Source of the DNA: Chitinophaga varians | Lineage (GTDB): Bacteria > Bacteroidota > Bacteroidia > Chitinophagales > Chitinophagaceae | Direction: 5' to 3' | DNA length: 64,000 bases | Assembly: GCF_012641275.1 (NCBI RefSeq) | Contig: NZ_JABAIA010000004.1 | Coordinates: forward strand, 124,001-188,000 | Shown: piece by piece, positions 36,083 through 45,707 of the stretch | Position numbering within the stretch: position 1 is the stretch's first letter | How the letters are laid out: each line of letters begins with the position of its first letter | Program-made: the position numbers and the translations under genes | Notes under the pieces: generated by a model | The model's database searches: none | What the model saw: the letters and a program-made list of their open reading frames with translations, nothing else | What the model was told of the DNA's origin: nothing

Positions 36083-37449
36083 AGATAAGGCACCGTTTAT
36101 CATTACAGTTCACCCTCATCACCGGTATTATCCTTGCCGGGGTGTTTGTATTGATATACCTGCTGTCTGCCCAATATATCCGCAACAGCTTCTATAAACT
36201 GCTGCAGGTAAGGGCGCTGGTCACCGCCCAGGTATACCTCGAAAAAGACGAACTGACCAAAAAGAAATTCCTGGAGATAGAAAAAAGCTACGCCCAGAGC
36301 ATCCCCGACGAATCCAGCAATATTTATGATCAGGACAACCAACCTGTTTTCCTGGAAAAGGTAAAGTACAACTGGCCGCCATCGCTGCTGAACACCATCC
36401 GTAAAAACAATACCTACCGCTTTACGTTCGGGGAGAAGTACGGCGTGGGCATGTTTTATCCCGACAATCAGGGCGACTTTGTGGTGATTGTGACCGCCCG
36501 CAACAAAGCTGGCGAACAACAGCTGCAATACCTCGCGCTGATACTGGTCGTCATACTCTGTATATCCCTGATCGTTACCTTCCTGCTGGGCCAGTGGTTT
36601 GCCAGCAAAGCGCTGCATCCCATCCAGAGCATTAACAGGCAGGTGAAGAAAATACGTTCCAACAACCTGCACACACGGGTGGAGCAGGGGCGTAACAAAG
36701 ACGAGATCGCCGAACTGGCCGGGAATTTTAATGAGCTGTTACAACACCTGGAACAGGCTTTTGAGATGCAGCGCTCCTTTGTGTCCAATGCCTCGCATGA
36801 ATTAAGGACACCGCTGACCACTATCATAGGCGAGATAGAAGTCACCCTGCACCGGGAACGCAGCCAGGCCGAATACATCGCTACGCTGGACACGGTGCTG
36901 GACGAGTCGGAAAAGCTGAAAGTGATTACCGACGGCCTTTTGCAGCTCACCCGCATAGATGTGGTCCTGACGCCTGCCAACACGGAATCCGTGCGGCTCG
37001 ACGAACTCCTGTGGGAGATTCAGGAGCACTGGCAGTACAAAACACCGCCCTGCCAGGTCGACGTGGTGCTGAGCGATCTTCCGGAAGATGCTTCGCGGCT
37101 GGCCATCCGTGGCAACCGGCCTTTGTTGATGCTGGCATTGCAAAATATTGTCCGCAATGCCTTTAAATTTTCACATCATCAACCTGTAACCCTTCGTCTT
37201 ACCTATAGTTCCAATTGCCTTGTCATCTCTGTGAGTGATAAAGGCATTGGCATTGCGCCCGGAGAACTGGATAAAATATTTCTGCCACTCTACCGGGCAG
37301 ACAACGCCTATACGTTTGCCGGCTACGGCATCGGGCTGGCCATGGCCCAGCGCATCTTTCAACTCCATCAGGCCACGATCACCGTGAGCAGTGTCCTTGG
37401 GCAGGGCACTACCTTTAACATTTTTTTTCCGGTTGATATTAAAATCTAA
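36079..37449 (+). CDS. Sensor histidine kinase
   Basis: The 456-residue protein has two membrane helices (about 10-32 and 150-172) around a periplasmic sensor of about 115 residues, a HAMP region, the phospho-acceptor H240 in SNASHELRTPLTTIIGE and an ATP-binding domain with VSDKGIGIAPGEL and FAGYGIGLAMAQRI. No metal-binding motif is obvious in the sensor. It is translated together with the response regulator and lies 70 bases ahead of the efflux operon, which suggests metal or toxic-compound sensing. Confidence 0.93.
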   Translation: MKIRHRLSLQFTLITGIILAGVFVLIYLLSAQYIRNSFYKLLQVRALVTAQVYLEKDELTKKKFLEIEKSYAQSIPDESSNIYDQDNQPVFLEKVKYNWPPSLLNTIRKNNTYRFTFGEKYGVGMFYPDNQGDFVVIVTARNKAGEQQLQYLALILVVILCISLIVTFLLGQWFASKALHPIQSINRQVKKIRSNNLHTRVEQGRNKDEIAELAGNFNELLQHLEQAFEMQRSFVSNASHELRTPLTTIIGEIEVTLHRERSQAEYIATLDTVLDESEKLKVITDGLLQLTRIDVVLTPANTESVRLDELLWEIQEHWQYKTPPCQVDVVLSDLPEDASRLAIRGNRPLLMLALQNIVRNAFKFSHHQPVTLRLTYSSNCLVISVSDKGIGIAPGELDKIFLPLYRADNAYTFAGYGIGLAMAQRIFQLHQATITVSSVLGQGTTFNIFFPVDIKI

Positions 37450-37519
37450 TTTTGTTTTAACTTCATTCTAATTAGTACTTAATAGCCTATCGCCATCTTT
37501 GCAACGAAAAATCAGTTGT

Positions 37520-38800
37520 ATGACGATCAGACTAGCATTACAAGCCTTTCCTGTACTGTTGGGCATCCTATGGAGCTGTTGCGTACGTGCGCAACCGTTG
37601 GATACCCTGAAACTTACGCTACCGGAGGCAGAGCAGCAGCTTCTTCAGAAGAACATCCCACTGCTGGCACAAAAATTTAATATCGACGCCGCCAGGGCAG
37701 AGGTGATCACCGCCCGGTTGTGGGACAATCCCCAGGTAACTTTCGAGAATGTATTGTACAACCACACGACCAAAAAGTGGTTCGACTTCTCCTACAATGG
37801 TCAAAACTCCCTCCAGGTACAACAGTTGTTCAAGCTGGCCGGTAAACGCAATAAAGCTGTGCAACTGGCCCAAAGCGGCGTAAAGATGACAGAATACCAG
37901 TTCTTCGATCTGCTGCGTACCCTCCGTTTCTCCCTGCACGACAACTTCTTCGATCTCTATTACAAACAACAATCGCTGCAGACATTCGGCCGCCAGATCA
38001 CCTTCCTGCAGCAGATCGTTAAAGTGTTTGAACAGCAGAAAGCCATGGGCAACATCGCGCCCAAAGAGATCATCCGTATTAAGTCACTGCTGTACGACCT
38101 GCAACACGATGCGCTGGAAATGGAAAAAGATATTCAACAGACACAGTCCGACCTGGCGCTGCTGATTCGTGTGCCCGCCACCGTTAACATACAGCCGCAG
38201 CTGCCGGACACACTGGCAGCCGTGCCTGCATCGGCCTTGTCTTTTCAGACATTGCTGGACACCGCCAGGGCCAACCGGTACGATCTTAAAATTGCCCAGG
38301 AAAATGTCCAGTATAATAATCTGAACCTGCGGCTGCAACGTTCCCTCGCCGTACCCGACATACAGCTGGGCTTTTCCTATGATAAGCAGGGCAACTTTGA
38401 AAGGAACTACAACGGCCTCAATATCTCCATGCCGTTGCCGTTCTTTAACCGCAACCAGGGAAACATCAAAATGGCGAAAGCCCAGCTGGAGGGCAGCAAA
38501 CTACAGCTCAACGGCACGCAGGACCAGCTGGAACATGATGTCATGAACAGTCTGCAGCAGGCGCTGAAGACCGAGAAGCTGTTACAGGAGTTTGATCCCG
38601 GATTTGAGCAGGAATACACCACCATGATGCGCGAAGTGGAAAAAAATTACGGGCTGCATAATATAGGGCTGCTGGAATTTATAGACCTGTATGACGCCTA
38701 CCGCAACAACGTGCTCAAAATGAACGAGCTTAAATACGACCGACTCAACGCACTGGAGCAAATCAACTTCGCTACCGGCGCTTCCATTTTCCATCTTTGA
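37520..38800 (+). CDS. TolC-family outer-membrane efflux protein
   Basis: The product has 426 residues from ATG 37520, chosen because the signal peptide (MTIRLALQAFPVLLGILWSC) then starts properly; a TTG at 37499 is also in frame. Long helices rich in Gln, Leu and Lys and the two OEP repeats (about 40-230 and 250-420) give the TolC/CusC-like channel. It is the first gene of a three-gene RND set and its end overlaps the following open frame by four bases. A near -7 element (one mismatch) lies at 37493-37500. Confidence 0.9.
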   Translation: MTIRLALQAFPVLLGILWSCCVRAQPLDTLKLTLPEAEQQLLQKNIPLLAQKFNIDAARAEVITARLWDNPQVTFENVLYNHTTKKWFDFSYNGQNSLQVQQLFKLAGKRNKAVQLAQSGVKMTEYQFFDLLRTLRFSLHDNFFDLYYKQQSLQTFGRQITFLQQIVKVFEQQKAMGNIAPKEIIRIKSLLYDLQHDALEMEKDIQQTQSDLALLIRVPATVNIQPQLPDTLAAVPASALSFQTLLDTARANRYDLKIAQENVQYNNLNLRLQRSLAVPDIQLGFSYDKQGNFERNYNGLNISMPLPFFNRNQGNIKMAKAQLEGSKLQLNGTQDQLEHDVMNSLQQALKTEKLLQEFDPGFEQEYTTMMREVEKNYGLHNIGLLEFIDLYDAYRNNVLKMNELKYDRLNALEQINFATGASIFHL

Positions 38801-38817
38801 TCAAACACGCCAGAATC

Positions 38818-39930
38818 ATGCAAAACATTAAAAAGCTTTATATACCTGCAGCTGTTTTTATTATATCCATCCAGGGCATCATCCTCACCGGCTGTGGCAG
38901 CAAAACAGTCCCGGACAAAACCGCCCGGTGGGCGCTCAGTGACTCCCTGCTTCGCACGCTGGTGGTGGATACCGCCACTACCGCCGCTATGGACAACGAA
39001 ATTATGCTGACCGGAAAAATCAGCGAAAACGAAGATAAAACGGCCCGTATCTTCCCGATGGTAAGCGGTATCGTTACAGAAGTGAAAGTCCATTCCGGTG
39101 ATTTCGTTAAAAAAGGACAAGTGCTGGCCGTGATCAAAAGTCCTGAAATGGCGGGCTTCACTGCAGATCAACGTATAACCGCCAGCGATATGGCCACTGC
39201 CAAACGGAATATGGAGGTGGCAGAGTCCTTTTACAAAAGCGGATTAAATTCCCGTAAGGACTATGAAGAGGCAAAAAGCAACTACGATAAAGCCGTGGCA
39301 GCCTACAATAAGTCCAGCGCCGTGCTGGAAATAAACGGCGGTGCCCACCAGACCAGCTACATGGTAAAAGCACCGGTACCGGGATTCGTGATCAACAAAA
39401 GAGCCGCTGAAAGCATGCAGTGGCGGCCGGATAACTCAGACCCCATCTTCGTTGTGGCCGATCTTAACAACGTATGGGCCATGATCAATGTCTTTGAATC
39501 AGATATATCCGGCATCCGGGAAGGCGACCAGGTGCAGATGTCCACCTTGTCTTATCCTGACAAAACCTTTACCGGCAAGATAGATAAGATCTACAATGTG
39601 CTGGACCCCGAGACAAAAGTGATGAAAGCCAGGGTGGTAGTGGATAACCCCGGCTTTTTCCTGAAGCCGGAAATGTTTGTGCGCGCCAAAGCCAAACGCC
39701 ATGTGGATTCCAACATGGTCAGCATTCCGTCCCGCGGCATCATCTTCGATCATGATAAATACTATGTGCTGGTGCTCACGAACACCAAACCGGGCGTGGC
39801 CATCCGGGAAGTACAGGTGGCCAGGACGGTAGAGGGCCGTGCTTATATCGCCTCCGGGTTGAAAGAAGGGGAGCGCATCATCGCTTCCCGCCAGGTATTC
39901 ATTTATGACACACTGAGCGATCAGCAGTAA
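38818..39930 (+). CDS. RND efflux periplasmic adaptor (CzcB/CusB-like) lipoprotein
   Basis: From ATG 38818 the protein has 370 residues; the upstream TTG (38797) is in frame but would put seven extra residues before the lipoprotein signal. The lipobox is LTGC. Then come the lipoyl-like half-motif MVSGIVTEVKVHSGDFVKKGQVLAVI (near 75-100), a helical hairpin (about 115-165) and beta-barrel domain. It joins the pump to the outer-membrane channel. Metal-binding residues in the family vary and none were assigned. Confidence 0.92.
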   Translation: MQNIKKLYIPAAVFIISIQGIILTGCGSKTVPDKTARWALSDSLLRTLVVDTATTAAMDNEIMLTGKISENEDKTARIFPMVSGIVTEVKVHSGDFVKKGQVLAVIKSPEMAGFTADQRITASDMATAKRNMEVAESFYKSGLNSRKDYEEAKSNYDKAVAAYNKSSAVLEINGGAHQTSYMVKAPVPGFVINKRAAESMQWRPDNSDPIFVVADLNNVWAMINVFESDISGIREGDQVQMSTLSYPDKTFTGKIDKIYNVLDPETKVMKARVVVDNPGFFLKPEMFVRAKAKRHVDSNMVSIPSRGIIFDHDKYYVLVLTNTKPGVAIREVQVARTVEGRAYIASGLKEGERIIASRQVFIYDTLSDQQ

Positions 39931-39948
39931 ACCCTAAAGGCCAGCATT

Positions 39949-42900
39949 ATGAACAGATTCATTAAGCAGATACTAGCTTTCTCCCTGAAGAATAAATATT
40001 TCATTTTTTTTGCCGCCGGCGTGATGGCCATTGCAGGTTATCTCAGCTTTAAACAGATCGGGGTAGACGCTTTCCCGGACGTGACCAATACCACGGTGAC
40101 CATCATCACCCAATGGCAGGGGCGCAGCGCGGAAGAAGTGGAAAAATTCGTGACCCGTCCCATCGAGATAGCGATGAACCGGGCGCAGAAAAAAACACAT
40201 ATCCGTTCCTCCTCCCTGTTTGGACTGTCTGTGGTGAAAGTGATCTTTGACGATGATGTGGATGATACTTTCGCCCGGCAACAGATCAATAACAACATCG
40301 CGTCCGCCAACCTCCCGGAAGGGGCGGACCCCGAGATAGAACCGCCGTACGGCCCTACCGGAGAGATTTACCGGTACACGCTGGAAAGTAGCAAACTGAA
40401 TATCGAGCAACTGAAAACGCTGCAGGACTGGGTGGTGGAACGCAATCTGCTGGCCGTGCCCGGCGTGGCGGACATTGTGAGCTTTGGTGGTGAAGTGAAA
40501 ATTTACCAGGTGACCATGAATCCTGATAAAGCTGTACAGTACAGCATCACGGCGCAGGAAATGTATCAGGCGCTCTCCAAAAGCAATATCAACGTTGGTG
40601 GCGACGTGATCGTCAAAAATGCGCAGGCGTATGTGGTGCGCGGCATCGGGGTGCTCAATAACGTAGAGGAAATCAAGAACGTGATCGTAGACCACATAGG
40701 CGGCACGCCCATCCTCGTAAAAGACGTGGCCGACGTGTCAGTGGCCGCACTGCCACGCCTGGGGCAGGTGGGCCGCGACCGCGACAACGATATGGTGGAA
40801 GGTATTGTGGTGATGCGCAAAGGAGAGAACCCGGCCAACGTGATCGTGGAACTGAAGAAAAAAATTGAAGAGCTGAATACCCGCATCCTGCCGGACGATG
40901 TAAAGATTAAAACATTCTATAACCGGGAAGACCTGATCGATTTCTCCACCCATACGGTGTTGCACAACATGATTGAGGGCATCATCTTCGTGACGGTGAT
41001 TGTTTTCATTTTCATGGCCGACTGGCGCACGACGGTCATCGTAGCAGTAGTAATACCACTGGCCTTGTTGTTTGCCTTCATCTGTCTGAAGTTGAAAGGC
41101 ATGAGCGCCAACCTGCTCTCTATGGGCGCTATCGACTTTGGCATCATCATAGACGGCGCGGTGGTAATGATGGAAGGGATTTTTGTGGTGCTGGACAGGA
41201 AGGCGCACCAGGTGGGCATGGAGCGGTTCAACCGCCTGAGCAAACTGGGCATGATCCGCAAAGCCTGTATGGAAAACGGTAAAGGTATTTTCTTTGCCAA
41301 GCTGATCATCATCACCGGGTTACTGCCCATCTTCACCTTTGAGAAAGTGGAAGGCAAGATGTTCTCCCCGCTGGCGTGGACGCTGGGCTTTGCCCTGCTG
41401 GGCGCGCTGATACTTACATTTACGCTGGTGCCGGCGATGGCCAGTGTGCTGCTGCGTAAAAACGTGAAGGAGAAAGAAAACTTCTTCCTGCGGTTTGTGC
41501 ACAAAACCACGTCACGCCTCTTTAACTATACTTTCCATCACCGTCGGCTGGTGTTCACCCTTTCAATTGTAGTGCTCATCATTGGACTGTACTGTTTCCG
41601 TTTCCTGGGAACGGAGTTCCTGCCACAGCTGAATGAAGGCGCCATTTATATCAGGGCCACCGGTCCACTGAGCACTTCCCTGGAAGAGTCGGTGAAAGTG
41701 GCCGATGAGATGCGTAAAAAGATACTCGCCTTTCCGGAAGTGAGGCAGGTGATGTCGCAAACGGGCCGTCCCAATGACGGTACCGATGCTACCGGTTTTT
41801 ATAACATAGAGTTCCATGTAGACATTTACCCGCAGGATGAATGGAAGAGCGGGATATCCAAGGAGGAGCTTATCCGTAGGATGAATGGAAGACTGGACGG
41901 GACGCCCGGCGTAACGCTCAATTTTTCCCAGCCTATCATGGATAACGTGGAAGAAGCGGTATCTGGTGTAAAAGGTTCCATTGTAGTGAAGCTTTTTGGG
42001 GATGATTTTAAGACCGTCGAAAAACATGAAGAGCAGATCGAGAAAATCCTCAAAACGGTGAGGGGCATTGAAGATCTGGGCATCATGCGCAATATCGGCC
42101 AGCCGGAGCTGCGCATCAATCTGAACCAGCAGAAGATGGCGCTCTATGGCGTCACTACGGAAGATGCCAACTCTGTTATCGAGATGGCGATCGGTGGCAA
42201 GGCCGCCACTAAGATATACGAAGGGGAGAGGAACTTCGACCTGCGTATCCGTTACCCGGAAGGGTTCCGTGAAGATGAAGTAGCGATTGGCAATCTCTCT
42301 ATTCCTACGTTGCGGGGCAACAAAATACCGCTGAAGGAAATTGCCGATATCAGCCACATTATCGGACCGAGCATGATTTACCGAGATAAACACCAGCGGT
42401 ACGGAGCGATCAAGTTTTCCGTACGTGGCCGTGACCTGGGCAGTACTATTGATGAAGCCCGGAGAAAGGTGGGCGAGCAGGTAACGTTGCCCAAAAACTA
42501 TTTCCTGGAGTGGGCAGGCGACTTTGAAAACCAGCAGCGTGCCACCAAAAGGCTGACGCAGGTGGTGCCTATCAGCCTGCTCCTGATTTTCCTGTTTCTT
42601 TTTATCCTGTTTGGACGTATGAAAGATGCCCTGCTGGTGCTGAACAATGTGCCGTTTGCCATTATCGGTGGTATTTTCTCGCTGTGGCTGACAGGCATTA
42701 ACTTCAGTATTTCCGCCGGTATCGGGTTTATCGCCCTGTTCGGTATCTGTGTGCAGAACGGCGTGATCCTGCTGACCAAGTTCAAAACGAATATCCGGGG
42801 GATGCATCAGTATTCCGACAGCCTTTTGGCACAGGCCATACATGATGGCGTGGAGTCGCGCATACGGCCGGTGATCATGACAGCGATGATGGCCGCTATC

Positions 42901-43068
42901 GGGTTGCTGCCGGCTGCCATGAGCCATGGTATTGGCTCTGAGACGGCACGGCCATTGGCCCGCGTGGTGATCGGAGGGTTGATTACCGATACGTTGTTCA
43001 ACCTGTTTATTTTCCCGATTGTGTTTTATTGGGTATACCGCAGGATGTTGAGAAAGGCAGAAGCGTAA
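39949..43068 (+). CDS. Heavy-metal type RND efflux pump (CzcA/CusA family)
   Basis: The 1039-residue protein has the full RND length, with membrane helices after about residue 10, around 330-460 and 850-1030 and two large periplasmic loops. The HME-type signature DFGIIIDGAVVMMEG begins at D396, with two Asp in the proton path. DAFPDVTNTTV (26-36 region) is also typical. It pumps metal or other cations from cytosol or periplasm through the TolC-like channel, driven by protons. The metal is not decided. It closes the operon, 18 bases after the adaptor. Confidence 0.93.
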   Translation: MNRFIKQILAFSLKNKYFIFFAAGVMAIAGYLSFKQIGVDAFPDVTNTTVTIITQWQGRSAEEVEKFVTRPIEIAMNRAQKKTHIRSSSLFGLSVVKVIFDDDVDDTFARQQINNNIASANLPEGADPEIEPPYGPTGEIYRYTLESSKLNIEQLKTLQDWVVERNLLAVPGVADIVSFGGEVKIYQVTMNPDKAVQYSITAQEMYQALSKSNINVGGDVIVKNAQAYVVRGIGVLNNVEEIKNVIVDHIGGTPILVKDVADVSVAALPRLGQVGRDRDNDMVEGIVVMRKGENPANVIVELKKKIEELNTRILPDDVKIKTFYNREDLIDFSTHTVLHNMIEGIIFVTVIVFIFMADWRTTVIVAVVIPLALLFAFICLKLKGMSANLLSMGAIDFGIIIDGAVVMMEGIFVVLDRKAHQVGMERFNRLSKLGMIRKACMENGKGIFFAKLIIITGLLPIFTFEKVEGKMFSPLAWTLGFALLGALILTFTLVPAMASVLLRKNVKEKENFFLRFVHKTTSRLFNYTFHHRRLVFTLSIVVLIIGLYCFRFLGTEFLPQLNEGAIYIRATGPLSTSLEESVKVADEMRKKILAFPEVRQVMSQTGRPNDGTDATGFYNIEFHVDIYPQDEWKSGISKEELIRRMNGRLDGTPGVTLNFSQPIMDNVEEAVSGVKGSIVVKLFGDDFKTVEKHEEQIEKILKTVRGIEDLGIMRNIGQPELRINLNQQKMALYGVTTEDANSVIEMAIGGKAATKIYEGERNFDLRIRYPEGFREDEVAIGNLSIPTLRGNKIPLKEIADISHIIGPSMIYRDKHQRYGAIKFSVRGRDLGSTIDEARRKVGEQVTLPKNYFLEWAGDFENQQRATKRLTQVVPISLLLIFLFLFILFGRMKDALLVLNNVPFAIIGGIFSLWLTGINFSISAGIGFIALFGICVQNGVILLTKFKTNIRGMHQYSDSLLAQAIHDGVESRIRPVIMTAMMAAIGLLPAAMSHGIGSETARPLARVVIGGLITDTLFNLFIFPIVFYWVYRRMLRKAEA

Positions 43069-43096
43069 TAGTTTAGTTGGTTGTTTTATAAATGAG

Positions 43097-43130
43097 AAAA
43101 GCCGCAGGAGTTCGTCTCCCGCGGCTTTTT
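43097..43130. terminator. Bidirectional intrinsic terminator
   Basis: A 10-base stem with one A-C mismatch (gccgcaggag / ctcccgcggc) is flanked by four A on the left and five T on the right, so it can end both the RND operon and the convergent AI-2E-type gene. Confidence 0.8.
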
Positions 43131-43147
43131 GTATATAAGTTTGATAA

Positions 43148-44290
43148 TTATTTTTTTTCTGGTGAGTCAGGCGTTTCTGCGAGATTGTCTACATCAGGAT
43201 GGCCTTTTTCTTCGGCTGCCTGGTTTACCTTTTCGGTTTTCTCTTTTTGTTCATCTCCCAGCAGGATGGCCCAGGGGTTCATATAATCCACACTTTCGCA
43301 AACGATTTTAATAATAGCGATGATGGGGATGGCGAGGAACATACCGGGGATGCCCCATAACATGTTGCCCATGACTACGCCGATGATGGTCACCAGGGCG
43401 TTGATCTTCACTTTGGAGCCTACGATACGGGGGAGGAGCACGTTACTGTCCAGCAGGTGGATGAGGAACAGCGAGATGCCTACCTGTAGCGCCGCTATAG
43501 GCGTGCCCGTAGTGAGGGTAACGAGCATGCTGATGATCAGGGCCGTGAAAATGCCGATATAGGGGATGATATTGAAGATGGCGGCCATTACCCCCAGCAG
43601 GATGGCGTATTTGATACCAAGGATCAGGAATACGGTGGTATTGAGAAGGGCCACCACGACCATTTCTATCATCAGGCCGCCTACGTAGCTTTTGATGATA
43701 AAGCGGGTACGGGCGAGCACATCGAGCAGGGTGTCACGGTGTTTGTCCTGAAACAGCCTCACGAGGAAGGTCACCAGCAGTTTGCGGTAAAACAGCATGA
43801 AGAAGGAATACAGCAATACAAAAACCACAAAGATGATCAGGGAAGACAGTGACAGGAAAGTCTGGCTGATAAAGCTGGTGGCTGTTCCGAGTGTTCCGAG
43901 GGCCGCTTTTTGCAGGTAGCTGAGCTGTGCGTTGGAGCTGATATGGAATTTATGGTCAATCCATCCCTGGAGGGAAGTGACCGTGTCCAGCAGTTTCTTT
44001 TCCAGCTGCGGAAAGTCCGCGATGAAGGCCTGCATCTGCGTGCCCATGGCGAGCATGATCAGGAGGATAACGATCACGAACAGCAGTACGGCGATCGCGG
44101 AGGCCAGTCCCCGGGGGAATTTATGTTTTTCCAGGAAATACGTTACCGGTAGTAACATAATGGAGATGAGGAAGGCAAACAGCAGCGGGATGATGATCCC
44201 ACTGGCCGTATGGGCGATGTACACCAGTAAAATGAGCGATAAAAGGGTAAAGGTAAGCCTCGCGTTAAAAGGGAGCTTAAACTCGGTCAT
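43148..44290 (-). CDS. AI-2E/PerM family transporter
   Basis: I chose ATG 44290 (MTEFKLPFNARL), because the TTG at 44308 lies inside an exact -7 promoter element. The 380-residue protein has about seven to eight membrane helices, a long soluble loop around 100-150 and the family motifs near ILGIKYAILLGVMAAIFNIIPYIG and NALVTIIGVVMGNMLWGIPGMFLAIP. The tail (about 340-380) is polar, rich in Glu and Lys. The substrate is unknown; the AI-2E label comes from one distant member. Confidence 0.88.
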   Translation of the reverse strand: MTEFKLPFNARLTFTLLSLILLVYIAHTASGIIIPLLFAFLISIMLLPVTYFLEKHKFPRGLASAIAVLLFVIVILLIMLAMGTQMQAFIADFPQLEKKLLDTVTSLQGWIDHKFHISSNAQLSYLQKAALGTLGTATSFISQTFLSLSSLIIFVVFVLLYSFFMLFYRKLLVTFLVRLFQDKHRDTLLDVLARTRFIIKSYVGGLMIEMVVVALLNTTVFLILGIKYAILLGVMAAIFNIIPYIGIFTALIISMLVTLTTGTPIAALQVGISLFLIHLLDSNVLLPRIVGSKVKINALVTIIGVVMGNMLWGIPGMFLAIPIIAIIKIVCESVDYMNPWAILLGDEQKEKTEKVNQAAEEKGHPDVDNLAETPDSPEKK

Positions 44291-44305
44291 GGATTTGCGT
44301 TTAGT

Positions 44306-44313
44306 CAAATTTA
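44306..44313 (-). promoter_or_regulatory. -7 promoter element for the AI-2E-type gene
   Basis: On the minus strand this reads TAAATTTG, an exact TAnnTTTG match, 15 bases before the ATG at 44290. Confidence 0.55.
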
Positions 44314-44420
44314 TTAAAAATCATATGTTTTTGCATGTGAAATTATCTAATGCCGGATTTCGTTATATAAAAAGCGATGCATTTGCTATTTTGTTGCAAA
44401 CGCTGGAAAAATTGCCCTTT

Positions 44421-45512
44421 ATGAAAAAACTATTGACCATGCTATTGCTGCTGTTGGGCAGCGCTGTACTGTTTCCCTCTTCTTCCATCGCCTTACCGAA
44501 AGATACCCTGCCTGTACGAGGTTTCTGTATTGCCGCGCCTACAGGGGCCGGACTGGCGCCCTTTCTGAAATTTATCCGCGAGGAACTGGCGCCGCGGCAC
44601 ATCAACACGCTGGTACTGCGGGTGGATTTCAACTATGAGTATACCTCTCATCCTGAGCTGCGCGACCCTGGAGCGCTGACGAAAGCGCAGGTAAAGGAGC
44701 TGGTGCAGGTATGCCGGCAGCATCAGATCCGGCTGGTGCCGCAGATCAACCTGTTGGGGCATCAGTCATGGGCCGGTACCACGATGAACCTGCTGAAGGT
44801 GTACCCGGACTTTGACGAAACCCCCTGGGTGAAGATGCCGGAGAAATATGAATGGCCTAACGCTGACGGCCTTTATTGCAAGAGTTATTGCCCGTTGCAC
44901 CCGGGTGTCCACAAAGTGGTGTTTGAGCTGGTGGACGAGATCCTGGACGTGTTTGAGGCGACTGCGTTCCATGCCGGCATGGACGAGGTGTTTTACATCG
45001 GTGAGGATAAATGTCCGCGCTGCGGGGGGCGCGACAAAGCCGAGCTGTATGCCGGCGAGGTATGGACCATCCGCAATCACCTGGCGCAGAAAGGCCGTAC
45101 CTTATGGATTTGGGGCGACCGCCTGCTGGACGGCAAAACCACCGGTATGGGCATGTGGGAGGCCAGCATGAACAATACACACCGTGCTGTGGACCTGGTA
45201 CCGAAAGATATTATGATCTGCGACTGGCACTATGAGCGTCCTGACAAATCGCCCGTTTATTTTGCGTCCAAAGGATTACAGGTGATCACTTGTCCGTGGC
45301 GTATGCCCGACAATGCGGTAGCGCAGCTTAAGGACATGTATGATTTCCGCGCCACCGCCACAAAGGAAATGAAACCCCGTTACCAGGGCATGATGCAGAC
45401 CGTATGGTCAGATGCCGGCCATTTCCTGGATGAGTTTTATGGCCGTGGCAAACCGCAGAAAGACACGGTCAACACCAGTGCCAACTGCTTCCGCGCCATC
45501 TTCACGAAATAA
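44421..45512 (+). CDS. GH20-like secreted glycosidase domain protein
   Basis: The 363-residue protein starts at ATG 44421 with a signal peptide (MKKLLTMLLLLLGSAVLF); the long upstream open frame is antisense to the AI-2E-type gene and not coding. The barrel has VLRVDFNYEY, VPQINLLGHQSW and FHAGMDEVFYI, with D188-E189 in the place of the GH20 catalytic pair. A CPRCGG motif follows, which is unusual for GH20. The N-terminal GH20b domain is absent and the length is shorter than usual. It probably acts on a GlcNAc-type or related glycan in the periplasm, but specificity is open. Confidence 0.78.
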   Translation: MKKLLTMLLLLLGSAVLFPSSSIALPKDTLPVRGFCIAAPTGAGLAPFLKFIREELAPRHINTLVLRVDFNYEYTSHPELRDPGALTKAQVKELVQVCRQHQIRLVPQINLLGHQSWAGTTMNLLKVYPDFDETPWVKMPEKYEWPNADGLYCKSYCPLHPGVHKVVFELVDEILDVFEATAFHAGMDEVFYIGEDKCPRCGGRDKAELYAGEVWTIRNHLAQKGRTLWIWGDRLLDGKTTGMGMWEASMNNTHRAVDLVPKDIMICDWHYERPDKSPVYFASKGLQVITCPWRMPDNAVAQLKDMYDFRATATKEMKPRYQGMMQTVWSDAGHFLDEFYGRGKPQKDTVNTSANCFRAIFTK

Positions 45513-45532
45513 GAAAGCAGGAGAAGCAACAT

Positions 45533-45580
45533 CATAAACGCAACAGGGCTGGTCTATTGGCCAGCCCTGTTGCGTTTATG
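45533..45580 (+). terminator. Long hairpin, probable terminator
   Basis: A perfect 20-base stem (cataaacgcaacagggctgg and complement) with an 8-base loop lies 20 bases after the GH20-like stop. The following run is A-rich rather than T-rich on the plus strand, so termination may be weak; the structure may have another role. Confidence 0.7.
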
Positions 45581-45677
45581 AAAAAACACTATCGCAAACA
45601 GAAAATGAAAAATAAGAAAGCACTGCTGCATTAACATCGTCATTCTGCTAATGACAGACACCTGAAACACAACGTAG

Positions 45678-45697
45678 CCCAGGGCTTCAGCCCTGGG
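45678..45697. repeat. REP-like hairpin (cccagggct/agccctggg)
   Basis: A 9-base perfect GC-rich stem with a 2-base loop, flanked by gta on the left, lies between the GH20-like gene and the AraC gene. Such short GC-rich hairpins resemble REP elements. Only one copy was noticed in this window. Confidence 0.55.
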
Positions 45698-45707
45698 AAT
45701 CCTGCGA

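Noticed and set aside
41563..42927. 454-codon frame on the minus strand
   Set aside because: Antisense of the RND pump gene, which has the full family signature.
43932..44420. N-terminal extension of the GH20-like frame
   Set aside because: It is antisense to the AI-2E-type gene, while a signal peptide begins at 44421.
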